In this document: piece by piece, positions 6,655-15,223 of the stretch
Layout: each line of letters begins with the position of its first letter
Numbering within the stretch: position 1 is the first letter of the stretch
NCBI GenBank assembly: GCA_030637745.1
Contig: DAOWFX010000129.1
Coordinates: 1-25,959, forward strand
Direction of reading: 5' to 3'
DNA from: JAGLOK01 sp023139005
GTDB lineage: Bacteria; Bacillota; Clostridia; Christensenellales; UMGS416
DNA: 25,959 bases
Notes under the pieces: generated by a model
Seen by the model: the letters and a program-made list of their open reading frames with translations, nothing else
Databases searched by the model: none
What the model was told of the DNA's origin: nothing
Made by a program: the position numbers and the translations under genes

Positions 6655-7910
6655 AGAAATTTTTTATAGTATTTAAGTTTGAATTTCTAAAGCATGTTAA
6701 AAGCAAGCCATTTATCATACTGACACTGGTTACAGCACTAGTGCTTGGAGGAGTATTGTCCTTTCCCGGAATCAAGGAAAAGTTCTCCTCAGATGATAAG
6801 GAAGTCCCCGCAGATGAGATAATGAAGATCGGCATCAATACAAACCAGGTGTACAGCCAAGAAGTCATACATGAAGTATTCAAACAGTCTTTCCCAGACT
6901 ATCAAGTAGACATTGTAGATGAGACGACAGCAACTGCTGAAACTTTGGTGGAAGATGAGGAATTTGAATTCATCGTACTCATTGATGACGTTAATAGCTA
7001 TACACTCATCAAGCAACCCACTGGAATACAGGATAGCTCGCGCTATAGGATTGACGGCATACTGCTTAATTACTATAAATCGCATCTGCTCACAGAAAGT
7101 GGATTAAGCGAAGATGATGCAACGAAAATCTTGGGGGCACAGATGAACGCCAATGTGATTGAAACAGGCAAAAGCCAAGAGCAGTCATTTTTCTATACTT
7201 ATGTATTAGTAGGCCTGCTTTATATGGTTATAATAATTTATGGTCAGCTTGTAGCAACAAGTGTTGCATCTGAAAAGAGCTCTCGTGCTATGGAGATATT
7301 AATTACTACTGTGAGCCCTGTCAAGATGATGTTTGGAAAAGTGTTGGGAACGGGTTTTGCAGCTTTATGCCAACTCTTTGTAATACTGGGGAGCGGTATG
7401 CTCTTTTATAATTTGAACGCTTCTTATTGGGGCATGAATGAAATCATGGCTTCAATATTTAATATACCAGTTGAGACTATAATAATATCTGTAATATTAT
7501 TTATTCTTGGATTCTTTGTTTATGCATTCATATATGCTGCAATAGGATCACTTGCAAACCGAGTTGAAGACATATCCACATCAGTACTTCCAATTACGTT
7601 TGTATCAGTTGGCTCTTTCATGCTTGTCATGTTTTCTATGACATCAGGTAACGTGGACTCAACACTTATGAAAATATGCACATGGTTTCCATTAACTTCG
7701 CCTTATGCATTGCTTGTTCGTGTGTCAATGACAGACGTTATGCTAATTGAGAAAATTGGCGCAATAGCAATACTTTTGGTGACTGCAATTGTGATTGGAT
7801 ATATTGCAGCCCTTATATACAAAATGGGAGTATTGCTCTATGGAAAGCCTCCGAAGATAAGAGAAATCTTCAAGCTATTAAAAAAGCGGGATATTATTAA
7901 GAAGAAGTAG
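6651..7910 (+). CDS. ABC-2 type exporter permease (NatB/YhaP-like)
   Basis: A 419-residue membrane protein in the typical ABC-2 layout. There is one TM helix near residues 20-38 (IILTLVTALVLGGVLSFP), a large external domain to about 180, then five or six TM helices (FFYTYVLVGLLYMVIIIYGQLV onwards). It carries the conserved cytoplasmic segment VASEKSSRAMEILITTVSPVKMMFGKVLG, which is characteristic of NatB/YhaP permeases and contacts the ATPase. It is translationally coupled to the ATPase gene, and a strong terminator follows 19 bp after the stop. The C-terminus is lysine-rich (KLLKKRDIIKKK). Confidence 0.9.
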   Translation: MKKFFIVFKFEFLKHVKSKPFIILTLVTALVLGGVLSFPGIKEKFSSDDKEVPADEIMKIGINTNQVYSQEVIHEVFKQSFPDYQVDIVDETTATAETLVEDEEFEFIVLIDDVNSYTLIKQPTGIQDSSRYRIDGILLNYYKSHLLTESGLSEDDATKILGAQMNANVIETGKSQEQSFFYTYVLVGLLYMVIIIYGQLVATSVASEKSSRAMEILITTVSPVKMMFGKVLGTGFAALCQLFVILGSGMLFYNLNASYWGMNEIMASIFNIPVETIIISVILFILGFFVYAFIYAAIGSLANRVEDISTSVLPITFVSVGSFMLVMFSMTSGNVDSTLMKICTWFPLTSPYALLVRVSMTDVMLIEKIGAIAILLVTAIVIGYIAALIYKMGVLLYGKPPKIREIFKLLKKRDIIKKK

Positions 7911-7929
7911 TAAACTATAGAAATATTTT

Positions 7930-7962
7930 GAGGCAATCATTTTAAAGTGATTGCCTCTTTTT
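7930..7962 (+). terminator. Rho-independent terminator of the ABC exporter operon
   Basis: GAGGCAATCA (7930-7939) pairs perfectly with TGATTGCCTC (7948-7957) around an 8-nt loop, followed by TTTTTA. Confidence 0.92.
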
Positions 7963-8621
7963 ATTTGCCATTATATAAAGATGTGCATTTTAGAGCATTT
8001 TCTCGAAGAAAACACGTAAATAGAGGATATCAAACAAATCAATGTTGAGCGCAAACTCAGCAAAGGTTGAATAACAGTGTGGTTGAAGGCGGACGAAGCA
8101 GAATTGTTGAAGTGGAAGGGTGATGAAAATCAAGAGAAAATCCTTGATATATGACAAAACACTGAGCAGATGCTCAGTGTACTTAAATATTGAGTGCATG
8201 CTCATCGAGGACATGAAACTCATAACATATACGTATTATATCACAAAATGTGGTATAAGTCAAAGTGTCAAACCACAAGAAACTAGATTGTTTGATAAAA
8301 TATTTGCGATAATAAAATAGTTATTTTGTATGAAAATCATGTTTTATATGGTAGTGATACATTGCTGGTACCATTGGCTGAATTCGAAGATGAGCATACG
8401 CTCAATTAAGGAAGAAATCTCTACATATTCTGATGATGTCAGACAGTATTCTATAGAGCTAGGCATGCATTGACATCAACAATCTGCAAAGATACACTAA
8501 TAATTGAATGAAAACACGTGGTTTACCTGCTGTTTCAGCTATTTCTAGAAACTAAGATGGGAAAAAAGCCGCAGGAGATAGCAGAACAATTTCTAGATAC
8601 AGATGACCAAAAGGAGTCAAT
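7963..8621. other. Long spacer without a convincing gene
   Basis: About 660 bp with only short frames: 66 codons at 8120-8320, 44 codons at 8339-8473, 35 codons at 8518-8625 and a 77-codon minus frame at 7990-8223. None shows a family motif or a good ribosome binding site. Phrases such as SIKEEISTYSDDVRQYSIEL (8399-8464) and KKPQEIAEQFLDTDDQK look protein-like, so decayed gene remnants are possible. The stretch also holds the inverted repeats listed separately. Confidence 0.45.
8159..8204. promoter_or_regulatory. Pair of TGAGCA/TGCTCA inverted repeats (operator-like)
   Basis: ACACTGAGCA (8159-8168) and TGCTCAGTGT (8171-8180) are exact reverse complements around GA. A weaker match TGAGTGCATGCTCA lies at 8191-8204, with centres 28 bp apart. 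Further degenerate relatives are at 8046-8059 and 8391-8404. The shape suits a TetR-type dimer, but it differs from the palindrome at 661-676. With no T-tract it is not a terminator. Confidence 0.5.
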
Positions 8622-8625
8622 ATGA
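8518..8625 (+). other. Short GTG-started ORF overlapping the hydrolase start (remnant or leader)
   Basis: Thirty-five codons (VVYLLFQLFLETKMGKKPQEIAEQ…) end in TGA at 8623-8625, overlapping the ATG of the hydrolase as ATGA. There is no obvious ribosome binding site. It may be the tail of a decayed gene or a coupling leader; the family is not recognised. Confidence 0.25.
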
Positions 8626-9404
8626 ATAAAAGATGCTATGGAGATATACCGTATCAAGTTGCCTTAGTACATGGTGGTCCCGGAGCTCCAGGAGACTTAG
8701 CACCGGTTGCAGGTGGATTGCGATGTGACTTTAGTGTACTGGAGCTGCTGCAATCTAAGGGTAGTATTGATGAATTGGTCGAAGAGATGCGAGAAGAGTT
8801 GGTACAATATGAGCCCATGGTAATAATGGGACATTCGTGGGGTGCATGGCTGACACTGATATTTGCATCGCTATACCCAAAGCTTACAAAGCACATCATA
8901 CTCGTTGCGTGTCCACCACTTGAAAGCAAATATGCAGAGGGCATAATGGATACAAGACTAAGCAGGCTGAACCTAGAGGACAAAAAAACAATTGACGAGA
9001 TATTTGAGCGAGATGAAGCGCAGACGTTGACGCAAGAGGACTATGAAACGTTTGGAAAACTAATGGAAAATGTGGATGCATACAGCAAAGTAGCGTGTAA
9101 ATACCCAGAAAACCCATTACCTGTGCAGAAAGACAATAGCAAAAAGATATGGAAAGAGGGAGAACAGTATCGCAAATCAGGCAAGATATTAGAGATCGTA
9201 TCGCAAATCAAATGTCCTATGACATTCATTCACGGCGCATTTGATCCGCATCCATATCAAGGCGTGCAAGATGTACTCAATGAAAAGGGTGTAGACTTCG
9301 AGTTTTTATTAATGCAAAAGTGCGGGCATACCCCCTGGATAGAAGAACATGTTGCAGATAATTTCTTTAAAATGCTAAAAGTATACATCAAAGAATTTGT
9401 ATAA
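8622..9404 (+). CDS. Alpha/beta hydrolase
   Basis: A 260-residue cytoplasmic protein (no signal peptide) with a complete catalytic set. The oxyanion turn HGGPG is at 17-21, the nucleophile elbow GHSWG has Ser72, the acid is Asp208 in HGAFDPHP, and the base is His236 in KCGHTPW. The HGGPG motif is shared with proline iminopeptidases and related esterases, but the substrate cannot be inferred. The cap region (about 100-185) is helical. The start ATG 8622 is set by SD AAGGAG 5 nt upstream. The gene is monocistronic, with a terminator about 30 bp behind it. Confidence 0.9.
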   Translation: MNKRCYGDIPYQVALVHGGPGAPGDLAPVAGGLRCDFSVLELLQSKGSIDELVEEMREELVQYEPMVIMGHSWGAWLTLIFASLYPKLTKHIILVACPPLESKYAEGIMDTRLSRLNLEDKKTIDEIFERDEAQTLTQEDYETFGKLMENVDAYSKVACKYPENPLPVQKDNSKKIWKEGEQYRKSGKILEIVSQIKCPMTFIHGAFDPHPYQGVQDVLNEKGVDFEFLLMQKCGHTPWIEEHVADNFFKMLKVYIKEFV

Positions 9405-9435
9405 AGATTAAAAGCAAAAGGCAAGTATTATATCA

Positions 9436-9469
9436 AAATAGAAACCTGTTTATCCGGTTTCTATTTTTT
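9436..9469 (+). terminator. Rho-independent terminator after the hydrolase gene
   Basis: AAATAGAAACC (9436-9446) pairs with GGTTTCTATTT (9456-9466), running into a T-tract to 9469. Confidence 0.88.
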
Positions 9470-9503
9470 CATACTCTAATATGGCTGTAAGCAAATGGAT
9501 GCA

Positions 9504-9533
9504 TTGTGGACAAATGGAACAATAAACTATAAA
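9504..9533 (+). promoter_or_regulatory. Candidate promoter of the first histidine kinase
   Basis: TTGTGG (9504-9509) and TATAAA (9528-9533) are 18 bp apart, about 95 bp before the start codon. The leader holds a clear GTGAGGA ribosome binding site just before ATG 9628. Confidence 0.4.
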
Positions 9534-9627
9534 ATGGATAGGAAACAACGAATTATACCAAGCTACTTAAATAACTCGATCATGATATTAAATCATCCGA
9601 AACAAATACTTTCAGTGAGGAATATCT

Positions 9628-11724
9628 ATGAGTGATAAAGTAAAAAAAACCAAATATAGCTTTCATGATTTCTTTGATATTGATGAAATCCAAAAAATAC
9701 AGGATTTATTTTCAAAGGCTACAGGAGTTGCGTCGATTATTACAGCACCTGACGGTGTTCCTATTACCGAAGAAAGTGGATTTTCGAACTTCTGCATGAA
9801 GGTACGCAAGACAGAACAGGGGCTTTGTAATTGCATAAAGTCCGATTCTATCATTGGAAATCCAGACAAGGATGGCGGACCACGCATACAAAAATGTTTG
9901 AGTGGTGGACTCTATGATGGGGGCACCAGTATCATGGTAGGCGGGCAACATATTGCTAATTGGCTAGTCGGACAGGTTATTGATGAAAGCGTTGATCCTG
10001 CAACCATCATCGAATATGCTATAAACGTCGGGCTAGATGAAAAGGAGATCAAAAAAGATATCGACGACATTACGCATATGTCGCTTGCGAAATTCACCGA
10101 TATCTGCAATTTTTTATATCACAATGCACAGCTCTTGTCCAAGATGGGACTAGACAACTTGCAGATGAAGCAAGAGATTGAAAAGAGAAATGAGATAGAA
10201 AAGAAGCTTGAAAAGGAAAAGGAATTATTTCAAGTTACTATTGCTTCTATTGGAGAGGGCATCATCACCACCGATAAAGAGGGCAATATCACTTTCATGA
10301 ATAGTGTTGCAGAGGATATCACAGGATGGAAATTAACAGAAACACAAGACATTTCGCTGTATGACATTGTATTTATGAAGGAGGATCTTCAAGAAGAGGG
10401 TAGAAAAACAGTGGAGGATTTATTTCTTTCAGATCAGTGCTCACACTTTTTGAAGCATACGGAGCTTATATGCAAAGATGGCGCAGTGAAATCCATTGAA
10501 AACAGTGTAGCCACAATCAAAGACCACAATGATGAAATACAAGGACTGGTACTCATCATCCGCGACATCACAAAAGAGAAGAAACTGCAGTGGGCGCTAG
10601 AAGCACGAGAGCTAATGCATAGAGCAATGATTAGCAACATATCAGATGTTATCAGTATCATTGATGAAAAAGGAATCGTTCAATACCAAAGTGAAAACTC
10701 TGAGAAAATATTCGGCTGGGATGCAAATGATATTGTAGGTAATAGTGCACTTCAAGTAGTGCATCCTGAAGAGCTTGAATATATACAGGGGCAGTTTGAA
10801 GACCTACTTAAGAAACCGGGTACGACCAAAGTCGCTAGATTGCGTATCATGTCTAAAGATTTGAAATACAAGGATATTCATATTCATGCAACCAATCTAT
10901 TGAAAGACCCCATCATCAAAGGGGTTTTGTTGAACTATAAAGACATCACAGATACTGTACTACTAGAAAAAGAAAAAGAGCAAACAGATGCATGGCTCCG
11001 AAACCAGCAGAAATTTGACTCCATCGGCACACTGGCAGGCGGTGTTGCCCATGAAATAAACAATCCCATCAACGGCATCATGAACTACAGCCAATTGATA
11101 CTGGAGGCTAAAGACAATGATGAAGATACTTATGAATATGCAAAAGAAATCATCCATGAAACCAAAAGAGTGGCTACCATTGTCAAAAACTTGCTTCAAT
11201 TTTCGCGCCATGAGAGCGGTATCATCGCCTCGGTTAAGATAAACGATGTCATTGAAGAGACGCTGTCTCTCATCCGCACCATCATTAAACATGATCAGAT
11301 CACACTGAAGGTCGATACGTTCGATGACATACCTGAGGTTAAGTGCAAAAGCCAGCAGATACAGCAGGTGCTGATGAACCTGATGACCAATGCACGAGAT
11401 GCACTCAATGAAAAATACGAGGGATATGACGAGAACAAGAAGCTCATCGTGTCAAGTGAGGTATACCAACAGAAAAACAAAAGTTGGGCGCGGATTACTA
11501 TCGAAGATCATGGTATGGGAATAAAAAAAGACATACAAGACAAGATATTCGATCCGTTTTTTACCACCAAAGGAAGAACAGAAGGCACAGGTATAGGGCT
11601 ATCGATAAGCTATCGCATTGTAAAAGAACACAACGGCAATTTACTATTTGATACAAAGCAAGGGGAGTATACAAAGTTTTATATAGATCTACCTATTGTC
11701 ACATCTCGGCGTAAGAGAGCATAA
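9628..11724 (+). CDS. Soluble sensor histidine kinase: PocR-PAS-PAS-HisKA-HATPase
   Basis: A 698-residue protein with no TM helix. Residues about 11-165 are a PocR-type sensory domain (FFDIDEIQKIQDLFSKATGV, several cysteines, SIMVGGQHIANWLVGQV). PocR domains are thought to bind small molecules such as diols. A coiled stretch (about 168-197) leads to PAS1 (about 200-315) and PAS2 (about 330-440). The kinase core has the phospho-acceptor His475 in AGGVAHEINNPINGIMNYSQ, the N-box VLMNLMTNARDALNE and the G-boxes DHGMGIKKDIQDKIFDPFF and TEGTGIGLSIS. It has no receiver domain, and no response regulator gene follows. It is the first of four kinases with nearly the same core and would act in the cytoplasm. 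Confidence 0.92.
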   Translation: MSDKVKKTKYSFHDFFDIDEIQKIQDLFSKATGVASIITAPDGVPITEESGFSNFCMKVRKTEQGLCNCIKSDSIIGNPDKDGGPRIQKCLSGGLYDGGTSIMVGGQHIANWLVGQVIDESVDPATIIEYAINVGLDEKEIKKDIDDITHMSLAKFTDICNFLYHNAQLLSKMGLDNLQMKQEIEKRNEIEKKLEKEKELFQVTIASIGEGIITTDKEGNITFMNSVAEDITGWKLTETQDISLYDIVFMKEDLQEEGRKTVEDLFLSDQCSHFLKHTELICKDGAVKSIENSVATIKDHNDEIQGLVLIIRDITKEKKLQWALEARELMHRAMISNISDVISIIDEKGIVQYQSENSEKIFGWDANDIVGNSALQVVHPEELEYIQGQFEDLLKKPGTTKVARLRIMSKDLKYKDIHIHATNLLKDPIIKGVLLNYKDITDTVLLEKEKEQTDAWLRNQQKFDSIGTLAGGVAHEINNPINGIMNYSQLILEAKDNDEDTYEYAKEIIHETKRVATIVKNLLQFSRHESGIIASVKINDVIEETLSLIRTIIKHDQITLKVDTFDDIPEVKCKSQQIQQVLMNLMTNARDALNEKYEGYDENKKLIVSSEVYQQKNKSWARITIEDHGMGIKKDIQDKIFDPFFTTKGRTEGTGIGLSISYRIVKEHNGNLLFDTKQGEYTKFYIDLPIVTSRRKRA

Positions 11725-11771
11725 AGCACAAGTTAATGTCTAAAAAAGACAAGAAAAGCAGATGTAAAAAA

Positions 11772-11800
11772 TTGTTTTTTTCAATTAATAGTAGTATAAT
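11772..11800 (+). promoter_or_regulatory. Promoter of the solute-binding protein/kinase operon
   Basis: TTGTTT (11772-11777) and a perfect TATAAT (11795-11800) are 17 bp apart. The leader to the ATG at 11916 is about 110 nt long; no known riboswitch was recognised in it. Confidence 0.7.
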
Positions 11801-11915
11801 TAATGTATTAAGATAAATAATTATATATCGTATTATTTTAGTCAAATGTCATTTTTGTTGGTAGTGCAGGGTGTGCACATATTGCGAACAAGAGTGAGGA
11901 ATGAGGGGGAACATT

Positions 11916-13451
11916 ATGCTGAAAAAAACGGTGGTATTGGTGCTATGCCTTTTCATGTTATTAGTTTTTGGTTGCACACCAAAGGTTGTGTCTGAAAATG
12001 AGCCATTTACATTTTCCATACTATACAATGATAAAGATGAAATACCCTATCAATCGGATTGGTTGATTGCATCTGAGTACAAGAAAACAAAAGATGTCAC
12101 GCTGGATGTGCACCTAGGTGATGATAAGGACTATGAAACAGCGATTTCGTTAAATATCAATGCAGAAGACCCACCTGATGTAATACTAAAATGCTGGCCT
12201 GATACCATTGAAAGCTATGCCAATGATGGACTTATATTGCCCATTAGTGACTATTTTCACATGATGCCCTATTTCAGTGCATATATCAAAGAAAACAACT
12301 TGCAAGATGAAGTGGATAAGCTCTATGCAAGCAACGGTAAGTGCTACTTGTTACCTGGGTTTGAGCGGAAGATACAGGTGCAACAGTGGGCGTATCGCAA
12401 AGATGTATTTGAAGATAACGATATCGCACTGCCTGCGACATATGATGAACTCTTTGATGCGTTGGTTCAGCTGAAGTCAATCTATCCGAATTCAACACCG
12501 ATTACTGCATCGTGGGGCGGTGCGCATCTGTTTTCCATGATGGGTGCAGGATATGGGATTCCCGCGGGTTGGTCCGGCACTCGCTACTATGATGAGATGA
12601 ATGATCAATGGCTGTATGCGCCAGCTACAAATAACTACCAAGCGATGCATCGATATCTCAATCGATGCTATATGGCAGGTATTTTAGACCCTGCAACATT
12701 TGACCAGAGTAACGAGGACTTTCTAGGTAAGGTGACAAATGGAAAAGCATTGGTGACAGTTACCACTGTGCGCTCCGGATTTGGAGTCGTCAACCAACAG
12801 CTTAAAGATAACGGTGTACAACAAGGCGTATGGGATGCAATGCCGGTGATGGAAAGTACCATGGGTATCAGCGCACTGCCACCTGTGGGAAGATATCGTG
12901 TGGGACTGGTCGTCCATGCAAATGCAAAAGATAAACCGTATTTTGAAGACTTGATACGCTTTTTGGATTGGGCAGTGTACTCTGAGGAGGGCATGACACT
13001 CTCCAGTTGGGGAATAGAAGGTGTGACATATGAGAATGTCGATCAGCATAAGCAGTTTCTTTCACATATTCAGACGCCATTGAATCCGTCAGGAAGTAGC
13101 AACATTAAAAAAGAATACGGTATGGGGATGTTTTTTGAACTCAATGAGAATAAGGAATATGAAGACAATAAGCGTCCACAGGAGATTGTCGCATTCCTGC
13201 AGCGATCTGAGACGGCGCAAGAAGCACTGCCCTTGCCTCCAAAGCTAATACTAAACTCTAATGAGATTAAGACAATTGGAATCATCAATGAGAACCTTGA
13301 TATGTTTGTCAGTGAAGCAAGCTATCAGTTCATCGTAGGGGAGCGAAACATCGAAAATGAATGGAATGAATATATTCAAGAACTCGACGATCGTGGCTAT
13401 ACCATCTTGGAGCAAGTCTGGAATGATGCATGGATGAGGCAGAATCAGTGA
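11916..13451 (+). CDS. Extracellular solute-binding lipoprotein (ABC family 1 type)
   Basis: The best start is ATG 11916, with AGGGGGAA just upstream; the ATG at 11901 sits right against its own purine run. The protein (511 residues) starts MLKKTVVLVLCLFMLLVFGC, a lipoprotein signal with lipobox LVFG-C and the lipid-carrying Cys20. The rest is a sugar/oligosaccharide-type binding protein (PPDVILKCWPDTIESYANDGLILPISDYF is the usual N-lobe pattern). No ABC permease or ATPase lies nearby. Its stop overlaps the start of a membrane histidine kinase, so it probably works as the ligand receptor of that kinase and not in uptake. The ligand is unknown. Confidence 0.88.
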   Translation: MLKKTVVLVLCLFMLLVFGCTPKVVSENEPFTFSILYNDKDEIPYQSDWLIASEYKKTKDVTLDVHLGDDKDYETAISLNINAEDPPDVILKCWPDTIESYANDGLILPISDYFHMMPYFSAYIKENNLQDEVDKLYASNGKCYLLPGFERKIQVQQWAYRKDVFEDNDIALPATYDELFDALVQLKSIYPNSTPITASWGGAHLFSMMGAGYGIPAGWSGTRYYDEMNDQWLYAPATNNYQAMHRYLNRCYMAGILDPATFDQSNEDFLGKVTNGKALVTVTTVRSGFGVVNQQLKDNGVQQGVWDAMPVMESTMGISALPPVGRYRVGLVVHANAKDKPYFEDLIRFLDWAVYSEEGMTLSSWGIEGVTYENVDQHKQFLSHIQTPLNPSGSSNIKKEYGMGMFFELNENKEYEDNKRPQEIVAFLQRSETAQEALPLPPKLILNSNEIKTIGIINENLDMFVSEASYQFIVGERNIENEWNEYIQELDDRGYTILEQVWNDAWMRQNQ

Positions 13452-15028
13452 CAATCAAGAATATTAAAAAAATGAGCTTCTTTTCCACAAAGTATTTTGG
13501 CGCACTGGCAGGCATTTTTGCTATACTTATCACGTTGGTTGCATTTAGGACGGTGGAAAACAATGCAACCATACAAGCACAGCAACAGACTGTACTTGTA
13601 TCTGAGATATTCGAGAATGATGTATTGGAAGCATATTGGGATATCGAGGATAGTCTTAGTCATATATTAAAAAGCAGTCAATTTGCATTACGAGGGAACC
13701 CAGAAGACTGGGATGTACAGACAATTTTTTATATCGACAACGTCAATGGTATTGAAAACATTGTATTGATTGATAGGGATATGCGCATCCACAGAACGAT
13801 GCCACATCAAAGCGATAGCTATAGAGTTGACACATATATCAATCATCAAGATATCATAGATAATCATCTGAATATTACTGCAGCGATCTATGCAGATGAC
13901 AAAATCGAGGGCTTCATATTGACTGATATCAGTATCGAAGGACTAATGATGGATGCGAGTGAAAAGCTGGCAGGTGACTATATGGTATCACTATCTAAAA
14001 ATGATATTATAGTCTATAATTCCGACAGCTGGCAACAATCTAAGCATTCACTCAAAGCATCCGGCACTATTGTACTAGATGACACCAATCTGTATGAATA
14101 TGTACTCAAACCAACGGATGACTTCATGTCAAAAATCACGTATTTTGCATATCAAATACTAGTGCTGGGATTGATTTTCTCAGTAGGTGTTGTTACAGCG
14201 ACACTGGTTGCGCAGAGCTATGTGCGAAAGAATATTCAATTGGCAGAAGCGCAGGCAAACCTTATTGCACATCAAACAGAGCTTGAAGGAAAAAACACGA
14301 TGTTGCAAGGGCAACTTAAAAACCAACAAAAACTCGAGTCCATCGGTACACTTGCAAGTGGAGTAGCCCATGAGATCAACAATCCCATCAATGGCATCAT
14401 GAACTATTCACAAATTATCCTCGATGCATCCGACAAGGACAGTCCCAATGTGGAGTATGCACAGGAAATCATCCATGAAACACAGCGCGTATCTACACTG
14501 GTGCGTAGCCTGTTGCAGTATTCAAGGCGAGAAAAAGTGCTTCATTCGTTAGCGCGTATTGAAGATATTATTGACCATACAGTGCTCTTGATGAACACAC
14601 TCTTTAGGCAAGATGATATAAAGCTAACAATTGATATAAAAAAAGGTCTTCCCAGTGTGCGTTGCCACAGTCAACAGATTCAACAAGTATTGATGAACCT
14701 ACTAACCAACGCGCGGGATGCACTGAATGAGAAGTACCCTGCATATGATGATGAAAAAGAGATAATATTGCGTTGCAGAACAGCAAACAAAGAAGGTAAG
14801 CGATACATCAGAGTTACCGTGGAGGACCATGGCACAGGGATCCCTGAGTCGGTGCAGGATAAGATATTTGATCAATTCTTCACAACTAAAGATACAGACA
14901 AGGGAACCGGACTGGGACTACCCATCAGCTACAACATAGTAAAAGAACATAAAGGAGAACTATATTTCGAAACAAAACAAGGACAATATACACGCTTTCA
15001 TATGGAATTACTACTTGAGGATAGATAG
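13430..15028 (+). CDS. Membrane sensor histidine kinase coupled to the solute-binding protein
   Basis: A 532-residue protein from ATG 13430, overlapping the upstream gene by 22 bp. A GTG at 13448 (GTGA overlap, GAGG 8 nt upstream) is an equally good start. TM1 is about 22-40, an external domain of some 190 residues follows, then TM2 about 236-262, a short coiled coil and the core. The core has His314 in ASGVAHEINNPINGIMNYSQ, the N-box VLMNLLTNARDALNE, DHGTGIPESVQDKIFDQFF and GTGLGLPIS. It has no PAS or receiver domain. The external domain is well placed to touch the lipoprotein made just before it. The core is the most diverged of the four but keeps the same signature. Confidence 0.9.
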   Translation: MDEAESVTIKNIKKMSFFSTKYFGALAGIFAILITLVAFRTVENNATIQAQQQTVLVSEIFENDVLEAYWDIEDSLSHILKSSQFALRGNPEDWDVQTIFYIDNVNGIENIVLIDRDMRIHRTMPHQSDSYRVDTYINHQDIIDNHLNITAAIYADDKIEGFILTDISIEGLMMDASEKLAGDYMVSLSKNDIIVYNSDSWQQSKHSLKASGTIVLDDTNLYEYVLKPTDDFMSKITYFAYQILVLGLIFSVGVVTATLVAQSYVRKNIQLAEAQANLIAHQTELEGKNTMLQGQLKNQQKLESIGTLASGVAHEINNPINGIMNYSQIILDASDKDSPNVEYAQEIIHETQRVSTLVRSLLQYSRREKVLHSLARIEDIIDHTVLLMNTLFRQDDIKLTIDIKKGLPSVRCHSQQIQQVLMNLLTNARDALNEKYPAYDDEKEIILRCRTANKEGKRYIRVTVEDHGTGIPESVQDKIFDQFFTTKDTDKGTGLGLPISYNIVKEHKGELYFETKQGQYTRFHMELLLEDR

Positions 15029-15130
15029 AGTGCATATAGGAATTCAATAAATAACAAGGGTTATACAGGATACTTAATTATTTTATGAGAAAGTGACGCT
15101 TTGAGTTGTTTTATGTGTGCATATATGGGT

Positions 15131-15168
15131 ATTATGATATAATAAGGATATTATGATATAATAAGGAT
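15131..15168 (+). promoter_or_regulatory. Perfect 19-bp tandem duplication carrying two extended -10 boxes
   Basis: ATTATGATATAATAAGGAT occurs twice back to back (15131-15149 and 15150-15168). Each copy holds TGATATAAT, an extended -10 element (TATAAT at 15138 and 15157). Neither has a good -35. It lies about 60 bp before the next kinase gene and is the likely promoter, duplicated. Confidence 0.65.
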
Positions 15169-15223
15169 ATATATAGATTAGAGATAGATTTTTGCAAATG
15201 TCAACCTATAGAGGGTGAAGCTT

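Noticed and set aside
8159..8180. Terminator
   Set aside because: The loop would be only 2 nt and no T-run follows; it is better read as a protein binding site.
7990..8320. Two opposite ORFs of 77 and 66 codons
   Set aside because: They shadow each other over the inverted-repeat region, with odd composition and no motif.
11801..11915. Riboswitch in the long leader of the binding-protein operon
   Set aside because: No conserved aptamer motif or terminator/antiterminator pair is recognisable.
12668..13080. Several minus-strand ORFs inside the solute-binding protein gene
   Set aside because: They are shadow frames of a clear coding gene, and none has its own signals.
15029..15223. Missing response regulator gene between the kinases
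   Set aside because: The gaps between kinases are under 200 bp and hold only promoter-like elements; no receiver-domain frame exists.
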